A stretch of 46,935 nt of DNA, taken from assembly GCA_964519385.1 (NCBI GenBank), contig CAZFLR010000015.1:1-46935 (forward strand), given 5' to 3'. The translations under genes were made by a program, and so were the position numbers. The stretch comes from SVFI01 sp964519385 (GTDB taxonomy: Bacteria > Bacillota > Clostridia > Lachnospirales > Lachnospiraceae). The notes beneath the pieces were generated by a model that had not been told where the DNA came from, searched no databases, and saw nothing but the letters and a program-made list of their open reading frames with translations. Below, one piece after another: positions 31,465 to 39,932 of this stretch. How positions within the stretch are numbered: the stretch's first letter is position 1; each line of letters opens with the position of its first letter.

Positions 31465-32439
31465 GTGGCAAAAGAGATAAAAACAATCGGAGTTTTAACC
31501 AGTGGTGGTGATGCCCCGGGTATGAACGCTGCAATCCGCGCCGTTGTCAGAAAGGCAATTGCAAACGGAGTTAAGGTAAAAGGAATCAAGAAGGGCTATC
31601 AGGGACTCTTGAATGAAGAAATTATAGATATGCAGAAAAAGGATGTTTCCGATACGATTCAGCGCGGAGGAACAATTCTCGGCACGGCAAGATGTATGGA
31701 GTTTGTGACGGAGGAAGGACAGGCCAAGGGTGCTGAAATCTGTCATAAACACGGTATTGACGGTATTGTTGTTATCGGAGGTGACGGCTCCTACCGGGGA
31801 GCACAGGCTTTGTCAAAGCAGGGAATTAATACGATAGGTATTCCGGGTACAATCGACCTGGATATTGCGTGTACGGATTATACCATCGGTTTTGATACGG
31901 CAATCAACACGGCGATGCAGGCAATCGACAAGGTTCGTGATACCTCCTCCTCCCATGAGAGATGCAGTATTATTGAAGTAATGGGACGCAATGCCGGCTA
32001 TATTGCACTTTGGTGCGGAGTGGCGAACGGCGCGGAGGACATACTTCTTCCGGAAAAATATGATTATAATGAACAGGAAATTATCAATAGCATTATTGAT
32101 AACCGTAAGCACGGTAAGACACATCATATCATAATTAATGCGGAGGGAATCGGACATTCTACTTCCATGGCACGTCGTATTGAGGCGGCTACGGGAGTGG
32201 AGACAAGGGCAACCATTCTCGGCTACATGCAGCGAGGAGGAAATCCTACGTGTAAGGACCGTTTTTATGCATCCATCATGGGAGCGTATGCGGCTGACAT
32301 TCTTTGCGAAGGAAAAACCAACCGGGTAGTAGCATACAGGGAAGGAAAGTTCGTGGACTTTGATATAGACGAGGCTCTGGCGATGAAGAAGGACATCAAT
32401 GAATACGAGTACAGCGTCAGTCGTCTTCTTTCCCGTTAA
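31465..32439 (+). CDS. pfkA: ATP-dependent 6-phosphofructokinase
   Basis: Phosphorylates fructose-6-phosphate to fructose-1,6-bisphosphate. 324 residues from GTG 31465, which has AGGAGG 8 bases upstream; earlier in-frame starts (from 31378) overlap dnaE and lack it. GGDAPGMNAAIRAVV is the ATP loop, and GGDGSYRGAQ has Gly at the position that separates ATP from PPi enzymes. The catalytic loop reads TIDLDIACTDYTIGFDTA instead of the usual TIDNDI: both Asp residues remain but Asn is Leu. MGRNAGYIA is also present. It lies 68 bases after dnaE and may share its promoter. Confidence 0.95.
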   Translation: MAKEIKTIGVLTSGGDAPGMNAAIRAVVRKAIANGVKVKGIKKGYQGLLNEEIIDMQKKDVSDTIQRGGTILGTARCMEFVTEEGQAKGAEICHKHGIDGIVVIGGDGSYRGAQALSKQGINTIGIPGTIDLDIACTDYTIGFDTAINTAMQAIDKVRDTSSSHERCSIIEVMGRNAGYIALWCGVANGAEDILLPEKYDYNEQEIINSIIDNRKHGKTHHIIINAEGIGHSTSMARRIEAATGVETRATILGYMQRGGNPTCKDRFYASIMGAYAADILCEGKTNRVVAYREGKFVDFDIDEALAMKKDINEYEYSVSRLLSR

Positions 32440-32477
32440 TATGGACGGATAGGACATAAAATAAGAATTTTCACACT

Positions 32478-32505
32478 GCCTGGTATTGAGAAATCAATAG
32501 CAGGC
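32478..32505 (+). other. GAAA-capped hairpin between pfkA and the methyltransferase gene
   Basis: GCCTG (32478-32482) and ATTGA (32485-32489) pair with TCAAT (32494-32498) and CAGGC (32501-32505) around a GAAA loop. It has no T-run, so it is not a standard terminator; it may stabilise or process the mRNA. Confidence 0.45.
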
Positions 32506-32530
32506 ATGTTGTATACATAGGCAGGAAGAT

Positions 32531-33331
32531 ATGATTACATCAGTAGCAAACAGCAGAGTGAAAAATGTGATTTCACTCATTAAAAAAGCAAAATCAAGAA
32601 AAGAACAGGGAGTTTTCGTTGTCGAAGGGATTCGCATGGTGAGCGAAGCACCAAAGGACCGGATAAAGGAGCTTTACGTTTCGGAAAGCTTTTTGAAGAG
32701 AGAGGAAAACAGAAGCTTTTTGGAAAAAGAGATCGGAGTTCCATTTGAAGCGGTGAAGGATGATGTATTTGCCAAGATGAGCGATACCGTATCTCCGCAG
32801 GGAATTTTGTGTGTGCTGAGAAGGATGGAGCACAATCTGGAGCACATGCTTGAGCAGAAGGAAGGTACGTTTCTGGTGCTTGAGGATATTCAGGATCCGG
32901 GCAATTTGGGAACCATGATCCGGACGGGAGAAGGTGCAGGGATTGCAGGTGTGATTATGAGCAGCCGGACAGTAGATATTTATAACCCGAAGGTAATCAG
33001 GTCAACCATGGGTTCCATTTACCGGGTTCCGTTCTGCTATGTGGATGATTTGCCGGCAGCACTCCGGCTGATTCGGAAGCGGGGCGTTACCACGTATGCA
33101 GCACATCTGAGTGGCGACAGATATTATGATGAGTGTTTCTTTGACGGGCAGATAGCGTTACTCATAGGTAACGAGGGCAACGGATTGTCTGATGAGATTA
33201 CATCACTTGCAAAGTACAGACTCAAAATCCCTATGGAGGGTCAGGTGGAATCGCTCAATGCAGCTATTTCAGCCTCTGTTCTGATGTATGAGGCCCATCG
33301 CCAGAAAAGGGGACGGAGTCTTTTAAACTAA
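32531..33331 (+). CDS. TrmH/SpoU-family RNA 2'-O-methyltransferase
   Basis: Transfers methyl from SAM to ribose 2'-OH of rRNA or tRNA. 266 residues: an N-terminal substrate-binding domain (~1-95, SRKEQGVFVVEGIRMV) and the knotted SPOUT domain. Its three motifs are visible: LEDIQDPGNLGTMIRTGEGAG, LLIGNEGNGLS and IPMEGQVESLNAAISASVLMYE. The layout is like 23S rRNA methyltransferases (RlmB/TsnR relatives); the exact nucleotide is unknown. ATG 32531 follows GGCAGGAAG. Confidence 0.92.
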   Translation: MITSVANSRVKNVISLIKKAKSRKEQGVFVVEGIRMVSEAPKDRIKELYVSESFLKREENRSFLEKEIGVPFEAVKDDVFAKMSDTVSPQGILCVLRRMEHNLEHMLEQKEGTFLVLEDIQDPGNLGTMIRTGEGAGIAGVIMSSRTVDIYNPKVIRSTMGSIYRVPFCYVDDLPAALRLIRKRGVTTYAAHLSGDRYYDECFFDGQIALLIGNEGNGLSDEITSLAKYRLKIPMEGQVESLNAAISASVLMYEAHRQKRGRSLLN

Positions 33332-33379
33332 GAAAAAATAAGCAGTTACTGACAACCATATAAGAAAAGGAGAAGAGAT

Positions 33380-34174
33380 ATGAAGATAGGATTTATCGGA
33401 CTTGGAAACATGGGCTCGGCGATTCTGGGCGGAATTTTAAAGCAGGGAAATGTAAAGCCGGAGGATATTATTGTGACTGACAAGGCACCTGTGGCGATGC
33501 AGAAGGCAGCAGAGATGATGAAGGTGCGGGCAGTTCCGAAGAATACCACTGTAGCGGAGGAGGCTGATATACTTTTTCTGGCCATCAAACCGCAGATTTA
33601 TGAGACGGTAATCCGGGAAATTGCATCGAGTATGAAAAAAGATGCAGTGATTATCTCGATTGCACCGGGTAAAAAGATTGAGTGGATTGACGGACTTTTC
33701 GGAGGAAATACAAAAATTGTCAGATGTATGCCGAATACACCGGCACTTGTCGGTGCAGGCTGTACCGGTGTGTGTGCAAACAGCCGCGTGACGGAGCAGG
33801 AGATGAAACAGGTTATGTCTCTTTTAAACAGCTTCGGAAAAGCATACGGAGTTCCTGAGAATCTTATGGATACGGTAGTCGGAGTCAGCGGAAGCTCACC
33901 GGCGTATGTCTTCATGCTGATAGAGGCAATGGCAGATGCGGCTGTTTCAGACGGTATGCCGAGAGCACAGGCATATGAATTTGCTGCGCAGGCTGTCTAC
34001 GGAAGTGCCAAAATGGTGCTGGACAGCAAGCTGCATCCGGGCGTGCTCAAGGATATGGTCTGCTCGCCGGCAGGAACCACGATTGAGGCGGTGAGAGTAT
34101 TGGAAGAAAAGGGATTCCGCTCCGCAGTGATAGAGGCGCAAAAAGCATGTGTCGATAAGTCGAAAAACATGTAA
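33380..34174 (+). CDS. proC: Pyrroline-5-carboxylate reductase
   Basis: Last step of proline synthesis, NAD(P)H-dependent. 264 residues, normal size. Rossmann motif MKIGFIGLGNMGSAI at the start, MPNTPALVGAG, the dimer-domain motif VVGVSGSSPAYVFMLIEAMADAAV, and LKDMVCSPAGTTIEAV. AAAAGGAGAAG lies 8 bases before ATG 33380. It probably shares a transcript with the methyltransferase gene 49 bases upstream. Confidence 0.97.
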   Translation: MKIGFIGLGNMGSAILGGILKQGNVKPEDIIVTDKAPVAMQKAAEMMKVRAVPKNTTVAEEADILFLAIKPQIYETVIREIASSMKKDAVIISIAPGKKIEWIDGLFGGNTKIVRCMPNTPALVGAGCTGVCANSRVTEQEMKQVMSLLNSFGKAYGVPENLMDTVVGVSGSSPAYVFMLIEAMADAAVSDGMPRAQAYEFAAQAVYGSAKMVLDSKLHPGVLKDMVCSPAGTTIEAVRVLEEKGFRSAVIEAQKACVDKSKNM

Positions 34175-34220
34175 ATATTACATGAAATCCATCATAAACA
34201 GCATGAAAACGGCATCAGAT

Positions 34221-34249
34221 TTGACATTTTGAAAACATTCTGCTATGAT
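34221..34249 (+). promoter_or_regulatory. Sigma-A promoter of the SleB-type hydrolase gene
   Basis: TTGACA (34221-34226), 17-bp spacer ending in TGC, TATGAT (34244-34249). Confidence 0.8.
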
Positions 34250-34344
34250 ATCCCGAGTAGTAGTTAATATTTTTGTAATATTTGAAACAAAAATGTAATC
34301 GGAAGTTGTGAAAATCGTAAAAATTCGATTGCATAGGAGGATGT

Positions 34345-35388
34345 ATGAATAAGCTGTTTATGAATCTGAAAAGAGGAGTGTTAATCGCGCTTGCGCTGGT
34401 TATGTGCATGGCAATTGACATGGAAGTCTTTGCAGACGATGAAATGGAAGTTGCGGAATTCCATGCAGGAGCCGGAGAGGTCATTCATGCGGATGTTGAG
34501 ATTATGACTGCAGAGGAACTTGAAGAGCTTCGGCTGTCACGTATTGATGTCGTGATGGCAAACGTGAAAGATTCCGTAAATGTCAGAGCAGAAGCAAATG
34601 AAGATTCCGATACGGTCGGCAAGCTGTACAAGAATTGCGGAGGAACGATTTTGGAGCGTAAGGACGGATGGACCTATCTGGAAAGCGGAGAGCTTAAGGG
34701 CTGGGCCAAGGATGAGTACCTTTATTTCGGGGACGAGGCGGAAGCACTTATGGAGGAAGTCGGTACCCTGAAGGCAACCGTCAAAACGGATGCCCTTCGC
34801 GTTCGTAAGGATGCAAGCGAAGATGCCGGTGTTTATGGTCTGCTTGAGCTGAATCAGACGGTGACGGCGACAGAAGAACTCGGAGAGTGGGTTGCTGTCC
34901 GCTTTGACAAGGACACGGTGGGTTATGTATCTGCCGAATATGTAGATGTTGAGTTTTCTGTTGATAAAGGAAAAACCAACGAGCAGATAAAAAAAGAAGA
35001 AGAAGAGAAAGCTAAAAAGAAACTGACAGAAAACAGAGGGGCTGTTTCGGTAGAAGTAAATGATGTAACTCTTCTTGCAGCACTTGTCCAGTGCGAGGCG
35101 GGAAGTGAATCATACGAAGGGAAGCTTGCCGTGGCAGCAGTGGTAATGAACCGTGTAAGAAGCGGCGGTTATCCGAATACTGTCAGCGGAGTTATCTACG
35201 CAAGAGGTCAGTTCCCGCCGGCAGCCAGCGGAAAGGTGGCTTCAATCGCGGCAAAAGGACCGAGTGCTTCCTGCATGCAGGCAGCTCAGCAGGCAATCAG
35301 CGGAGCGACGAATATCGGAGGTGCAACACACTTCAGACGTGCAGGCTCTGCAAACGGTATCGTAATCGGGAATCATGTTTTCTGGTAG
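34345..35388 (+). CDS. Secreted SH3-domain cell-wall hydrolase, SleB/Hydrolase_2 type
   Basis: 347 residues. A signal peptide (~1-30, ends VFADD) is followed by an acidic linker, two bacterial SH3-like domains (~72-125, VKDSVNVRAEANEDSDTVG, and ~137-190, TDALRVRKDASEDAGVYG), then a charged helix and the C-terminal SleB domain (~230-347). The domain carries VQCEAGSESYEGKLAVAAVVMNRV with the conserved Glu and a late QFPPAASG. SleB relatives are lytic transglycosylases of the cortex or wall. SH3 repeats bind peptidoglycan. It could act in spore germination or in vegetative wall turnover. AGGAGG precedes ATG 34345. The gene stands alone between its promoter and a terminator. Confidence 0.9.
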   Translation: MNKLFMNLKRGVLIALALVMCMAIDMEVFADDEMEVAEFHAGAGEVIHADVEIMTAEELEELRLSRIDVVMANVKDSVNVRAEANEDSDTVGKLYKNCGGTILERKDGWTYLESGELKGWAKDEYLYFGDEAEALMEEVGTLKATVKTDALRVRKDASEDAGVYGLLELNQTVTATEELGEWVAVRFDKDTVGYVSAEYVDVEFSVDKGKTNEQIKKEEEEKAKKKLTENRGAVSVEVNDVTLLAALVQCEAGSESYEGKLAVAAVVMNRVRSGGYPNTVSGVIYARGQFPPAASGKVASIAAKGPSASCMQAAQQAISGATNIGGATHFRRAGSANGIVIGNHVFW

Positions 35389-35417
35389 AAGAACCGGGTG
35401 AATAAAGATGACAAGAG

Positions 35418-35458
35418 AGCTCTTTCAGATGTATAATCATTTGAAAGAGCTGTTTTTA
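35418..35458 (+). terminator. Terminator after the SleB-type gene
   Basis: AGCTCTTTCA (35418-35427) pairs with TGAAAGAGCT (35442-35451), followed by GTTTTTA. Confidence 0.85.
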
Positions 35459-35476
35459 TGAAAAAGAGAGGTCAGT

Positions 35477-38329
35477 ATGGCTATGGCACATAAGGCGAAG
35501 GGAAAATCGGTTTTTCAGGTGATTCTTCTGCTTTTCGCGCTTGCCGTTATTTTTTTGTATGCAGACGGTCGGCAGAAGTTACAGCAAAGAGTGTGGAATT
35601 TTATAGCGGAAGAGGCATCGGCGGAGAAGCATCAGGTAAATAATCCGCGGGTAAACTATATGGAAAATCCTGTCGGAATTGACAACGGTGATATTAAATT
35701 TTCGTGGGAGCCTTCCGTCAGACAGAAAGCATATGAGATTATTGTAAGATGTGGGGATGAGATTGTCTGGGACAGCGGAATTGTAAGGACGGAAGAGACG
35801 ATACAGGTGCCTTATCAGGGAAAACCGCTTGAGAACGCAACAAGATATACCTACCGGATTTATGTGATGGACGGGGAACAGCAGATATATGATTCCGGGG
35901 AAGCTTTTTTTGAGACGGCGTTTGTGACGGGGGAACCGTTCCGGGGTGCGGAATTTATCAGCATGAATCCGGAAGAAAACATATACGAAGACGGACAGGC
36001 TGTTTATTATACAACCTTTAAAAAAGAAGAGAAACCTTTGAAAAAGGCAACCTTCTACGGAAGCGCGCTTGGAGTTTATGATGCGTATCTTAACGGAAGA
36101 CGTATCGGGGAGGATGAGTTAAAACCCGGATGGACGGATTATGAAGATACCCTTTTGTACAATACCTATGACATTACTTCTTATGTAAAAGAGACAAATA
36201 CGATCGCATCCATGGTCGGCACAGGCTGGTGGTGTGGACGCAACGGATTTGGTACATACGGATATAACCAGCCGGCATTTATCTGTCAGATTCTTCTGGA
36301 ATATGAAGACGGGACAAGTCAGACGGTACATACGGGCGAGAACTGGAATTATACCAAAAATACGGCTGTACGGTCAGCAGATTTCTTTAATGGAGAGACC
36401 TGCGATTTTTCCCGGCTGACGACAGAGCAGATTTCCGGGGGAGAAAAGGTTCCGGCAGAGGATGTGAAGCCGGTATGCTGCAGTTATACCTTCGACGGAC
36501 AGTATAAAAGTTATTACGGCTACAATGTAAAACATGTGGGGGAACTTGACTGCAATTGGGATGAAGCATATGTTTACAGTGAGATGGAAGAGGACGGTAC
36601 GGATTTTGGATATGTAAAAACAAATCCGGTCACAGACTTTCCCGTAAAACTGAAAAAGGGAGAAACCCTGATTGTCGATCTTGGGCAGAATATGACGGGA
36701 GTTCCATATGTCGAATATACAGCCCGGCCCGGTACAAAAATCAGAATACAGTTTGCAGAGATGCTCAATGACAGCGGAGAAGTGGAGAGGGGAAATGACG
36801 GACCAAAGGGAACTCTTTACCGTGCAAATTATCGTTCTGCGACAACAGAGATTGTAATAATGAGCGGAGAAGGCGAAAAAGAAAGCTATGCGCCGGAATT
36901 TTTTTACACAGGTTTCCGTTACCTGTCGCTGACTGCGGATGAGGATGTGACGATGTATGATGTCAAAGGGTTATTCATAGGTAACAGCTCACCGGTCAGT
37001 GGCAGTCTGACTTCTGATGATGGCGGACTGAACAGACTATGGCAGAATGTGATGTGGAGTCAGCGCAACAATTTCCTGCTGGTGGCAACAGATTGTCCGC
37101 AGAGAGATGAACGTCTGGGGTGGATGGGAGATATCTCCTCTTTCGCCGGGACCTCCATGTATAATCAGGATTTATATTCCTTTTATAAAAAGTGGATGGA
37201 GGATGTAAGGGATGCACAGACCGGAGACGGAGCCTATACAGATACCGTTCCGTATGTTGTGACAACAGGAAGCGGAAATGGTGGATGGGCGGAGGCCGGA
37301 ATTCTGGTGCCTCTGGAGATTTACAGGAAATACGGTGACAGGGAGCTGTTACAGGAGCACTATCCTTCCATGAAACGATATATGAACTATCTTGCCTCCA
37401 TCAGCAGCTATAAGCCGGAGGATAAACGCATGGGTCCGCTCACGACCTACGGGGACTGGCTGTCTGTACAGCTCTCGGATGCGAATCTGTTATCGGCATT
37501 GTGGTATCAGGCAGATGCCATGGCAATGCAGGAAACGGCCGGTCTGCTTGGTGAAACGGAGGATGCGCGTGAATATCGGAAGCTGTATGAAGAAATAAAT
37601 GAATATATCATGGAAACCTATCAATATAAAATGCCGTGGGAAAGAGACGGAACCAAAAGGGAGCGGGAGAAAACGGAATACCCGCTCTCGCAGACGGAAA
37701 TGCTGTTTCTTCTTCGTTACTCAATGCTTACCGAAAAACAGGAGCAACTCATGGTTGCGGATTTAAAAGAGGATATCGAGGCTAATGATTATAAGGTGAT
37801 GACCGGATTTGCCGGGACACCGATTCTGCTCCGGGTACTGACAGAATATGGCATGCAGGAGACGGCGTACCGGATTCTGCTGGGCGGAGAAAATCCGTCA
37901 TGGATGTACAGTGTGAATCAGGGAGCGACTACGATATGGGAAAGATACGATTCCTATACGGCAGAGGAGGGCTTTGCCGATGCAGGAATGAATTCCTTTA
38001 ATCATTTCAATGAGGGCAGCGTGGCAGAGTGGATGTACGAGAGCATGCTCGGCATTTGTGTGGATATGACACAAAAGGAGCCGATTATCATCCGTCCGCA
38101 GATTCCGTCGGATGATATACCGGTCCGGCGGGCGGAAGGAAGCTACGATTCCGTGTATGGACGTATTTCTCTTGCATGGGAAAAGCTGGAAGGCGGAGAA
38201 ATTAAGATAACTCTCACCTTACCCGCCAATACAAAGGCCAGAATTTTTTTGCCGATAAGCGGAAGCGAAAATATGGTTGTGACAGGTGGCACTTATGAGT
38301 GGAGTGGAGAGTATAAGTTGCTTGAATAA
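35477..38329 (+). CDS. Membrane-anchored alpha-L-rhamnosidase, GH78
   Basis: 950 residues. An N-terminal hydrophobic segment (~14-30) with no clear cleavage site suggests a signal anchor and an extracellular enzyme. Then come a fibronectin-like/beta-sandwich stretch, the rhamnosidase N-terminal and concanavalin-like domains (AYLNGRRIGEDELKPGWTDY), and a six-hairpin catalytic barrel. TDCPQRDERLGWMGD at 538-552 is the GH78 signature with the putative acid E545, and ATTIWERYDS carries the putative base E822. A C-terminal beta-domain follows. GH78 enzymes release rhamnose from plant polysaccharides, flavonoid glycosides or bacterial glycans. No transporter or polysaccharide-utilisation genes are adjacent. 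GAGAGGT precedes ATG 35477. Confidence 0.92.
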   Translation: MAMAHKAKGKSVFQVILLLFALAVIFLYADGRQKLQQRVWNFIAEEASAEKHQVNNPRVNYMENPVGIDNGDIKFSWEPSVRQKAYEIIVRCGDEIVWDSGIVRTEETIQVPYQGKPLENATRYTYRIYVMDGEQQIYDSGEAFFETAFVTGEPFRGAEFISMNPEENIYEDGQAVYYTTFKKEEKPLKKATFYGSALGVYDAYLNGRRIGEDELKPGWTDYEDTLLYNTYDITSYVKETNTIASMVGTGWWCGRNGFGTYGYNQPAFICQILLEYEDGTSQTVHTGENWNYTKNTAVRSADFFNGETCDFSRLTTEQISGGEKVPAEDVKPVCCSYTFDGQYKSYYGYNVKHVGELDCNWDEAYVYSEMEEDGTDFGYVKTNPVTDFPVKLKKGETLIVDLGQNMTGVPYVEYTARPGTKIRIQFAEMLNDSGEVERGNDGPKGTLYRANYRSATTEIVIMSGEGEKESYAPEFFYTGFRYLSLTADEDVTMYDVKGLFIGNSSPVSGSLTSDDGGLNRLWQNVMWSQRNNFLLVATDCPQRDERLGWMGDISSFAGTSMYNQDLYSFYKKWMEDVRDAQTGDGAYTDTVPYVVTTGSGNGGWAEAGILVPLEIYRKYGDRELLQEHYPSMKRYMNYLASISSYKPEDKRMGPLTTYGDWLSVQLSDANLLSALWYQADAMAMQETAGLLGETEDAREYRKLYEEINEYIMETYQYKMPWERDGTKREREKTEYPLSQTEMLFLLRYSMLTEKQEQLMVADLKEDIEANDYKVMTGFAGTPILLRVLTEYGMQETAYRILLGGENPSWMYSVNQGATTIWERYDSYTAEEGFADAGMNSFNHFNEGSVAEWMYESMLGICVDMTQKEPIIIRPQIPSDDIPVRRAEGSYDSVYGRISLAWEKLEGGEIKITLTLPANTKARIFLPISGSENMVVTGGTYEWSGEYKLLE

Positions 38330-38350
38330 TCAATAAAGTTATAGTATGAT
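38322..38350 (+). promoter_or_regulatory. Sigma-A promoter of the NfeD-stomatin pair
   Basis: TTGAAT (38322-38327), 17-bp spacer, TATGAT (38345-38350). It overlaps the stop codon of the rhamnosidase gene. Confidence 0.65.
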
Positions 38351-38404
38351 TAAAAAGCATTGAGTATATATATGACATAGTATATAGGGGAAAGGAGCGA
38401 ACGT

Positions 38405-38863
38405 ATGACAGTATCGGCAGGAACATTATCCTTAATATGGCTTGCTGTTTTGTTTGTCTGCATTGTCATTGAGATTGCCACGATGGGACTTACAACCATA
38501 TGGTTTGCAGGGGGAGCGTTGACAGCAGCGGTTCTTGCAATGGTAAAAGCACCTTTGTGGTTGCAGGTTACGGCATTTTTTGTAATGTCGGTTGTGTTGT
38601 TACTTTTCACAAGACCTGTGGCGATTCGTTATTTCAACAAGAACAGGGAAAAGACGAACATCGACAGCCTGATTGGTATGCAGGCAATAGTTATCAGTGA
38701 AATTGATAACATTCAGGGAATCGGACGCGTGCAGGTAGAAGGCAAGGAATGGATGGCGCGTACAGTTGCAGGCAAAGTTACGATTCCGGTCGGAACAGTT
38801 GTCATCATAAAAGAGATTGACGGCGTAAAATTATTAGTAGAAGAAAGAAAAGAGGAAAAATAG
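38405..38863 (+). CDS. NfeD-family membrane protein (short type)
   Basis: 152 residues. Several hydrophobic helices lie at ~8-80 (VLFVCIVIEIATMGLTTIWFA), then a soluble OB-like NfeD domain (~85-150, GMQAIVISEIDNIQGIGRVQVEGKEWMAR). It lacks the ClpP-like protease of long NfeD proteins. Short NfeD proteins work with SPFH/stomatin partners, and here the next gene is one, starting 1 base after this stop. AAAGGAGCGA precedes ATG 38405. The pair likely organises membrane microdomains. Confidence 0.93.
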   Translation: MTVSAGTLSLIWLAVLFVCIVIEIATMGLTTIWFAGGALTAAVLAMVKAPLWLQVTAFFVMSVVLLLFTRPVAIRYFNKNREKTNIDSLIGMQAIVISEIDNIQGIGRVQVEGKEWMARTVAGKVTIPVGTVVIIKEIDGVKLLVEERKEEK

Positions 38864-38864
38864 T

Positions 38865-39788
38865 ATGGGAGTATTTGCAGCAATTATTCTGTTACTTATT
38901 ATTATTTGGATTTTCATAAGTTGTATCAAGATTGTACCGCAGGCGCAGGCATTTGTAGTGGAACGACTCGGTGCTTATCAGGGAACCTGGAGCGTTGGTC
39001 TTCACTTTAAGCTTCCGTTTTTTGATAAAATCGCAAAGAAGGTTGTATTAAAAGAGCAGGTAGTAGATTTTGCTCCTCAGGCGGTTATCACAAAGGATAA
39101 CGTTACCATGAAAATTGACACGGTTGTTTTCTATCAGATTACTGACCCGAAGCTTTTTGCATACGGTGTCGAGAATCCGATTATGGCGATTGAAAATCTG
39201 ACGGCAACAACTCTTCGTAACATCATCGGTGACATGGAGCTTGACCAGACCCTGACTTCCAGAGAGGTTATCAATACCAAGATGAGCACAACACTTGATA
39301 TTGCAACAGACCCGTGGGGCATCAAGGTAAATCGTGTGGAGCTTAAAAACATTATTCCTCCGGCAGCAATTCAGGATGCCATGGAAAAACAGATGAAGGC
39401 AGAGCGCGAACGCCGTGAAGCGATTCTTCGTGCAGAGGGTGAGAAGAAGTCTACAATCCTTGTTGCAGAGGGTAATAAAGAGTCGGCAATTCTTGAAGCA
39501 GAGGCTGAGAAACAGTCAGCAATCCTTCGTGCGGAGGCTCAGAAAGAAAAGATGATTCGTGAGGCAGAAGGTGAGGCTGAGGCTATTCTTAAGGTTCAGC
39601 AGGCAAATGCAGACGGTATTCGTATGCTTCGCGAAGCAGGCGCAGATGAAGCTGTTCTCCAGATGAAGAGTCTGGAAGCACTTGAAAAAGTGGCAGAGGG
39701 TCAGTCTACCAAGATTATCATTCCTTCCGACCTTCAGGGTATTGCAGGTCTTGCAACGACCTTCAAAGAGGTTGCATCAGGCAAATAA
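38865..39788 (+). CDS. SPFH/stomatin-like (slipin, QmcA-type) protein
   Basis: 307 residues. An N-terminal membrane segment (~4-22) is followed by the SPFH/band-7 domain (~25-185, VPQAQAFVVERLGAYQGTW, VITKDNVTMKIDTVVFYQITD). A long Ala/Glu-rich coiled coil follows (~185-260) with repeated AEGEKKS/AEAEKQS/AEAQKE units typical of slipins. It assembles into large membrane rings with its NfeD partner and may aid membrane protein quality control. AAAGAGGAAAA precedes ATG 38865, and an intrinsic terminator follows. Confidence 0.95.
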   Translation: MGVFAAIILLLIIIWIFISCIKIVPQAQAFVVERLGAYQGTWSVGLHFKLPFFDKIAKKVVLKEQVVDFAPQAVITKDNVTMKIDTVVFYQITDPKLFAYGVENPIMAIENLTATTLRNIIGDMELDQTLTSREVINTKMSTTLDIATDPWGIKVNRVELKNIIPPAAIQDAMEKQMKAERERREAILRAEGEKKSTILVAEGNKESAILEAEAEKQSAILRAEAQKEKMIREAEGEAEAILKVQQANADGIRMLREAGADEAVLQMKSLEALEKVAEGQSTKIIIPSDLQGIAGLATTFKEVASGK

Positions 39789-39816
39789 TTTTTGCGCACA
39801 GGTTTGAAAATTATCC

Positions 39817-39856
39817 GGGGCAATTTGGCGAAAATCGCTGAAATTGCCCCTTTTTT
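39817..39856 (+). terminator. Terminator after the stomatin gene
   Basis: GGGGCAATTT (39817-39826) pairs with AAATTGCCCC (39841-39850), with an inner GCG/CGC, followed by TTTTTT. Confidence 0.92.
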
Positions 39857-39857
39857 C

Positions 39858-39886
39858 TTGCGGTGGCGGATGCTGTGTATTATAAT
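39858..39886 (+). promoter_or_regulatory. Sigma-A promoter of argF and the following genes
   Basis: TTGCGG (39858-39863), 17-bp spacer, TATAAT (39881-39886). It sits directly after the stomatin terminator. No arginine-repressor box was recognised. Confidence 0.65.
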
Positions 39887-39932
39887 GCTAGATATCCGGT
39901 GGGAGAATATTTGTAAAGAAACGGAGACGAAT

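Noticed and set aside
32478..32520. Intrinsic terminator after pfkA
   Set aside because: The hairpin is good, but the following bases (ATGTTGTATA) are not a T-run, so it is listed only as a hairpin.
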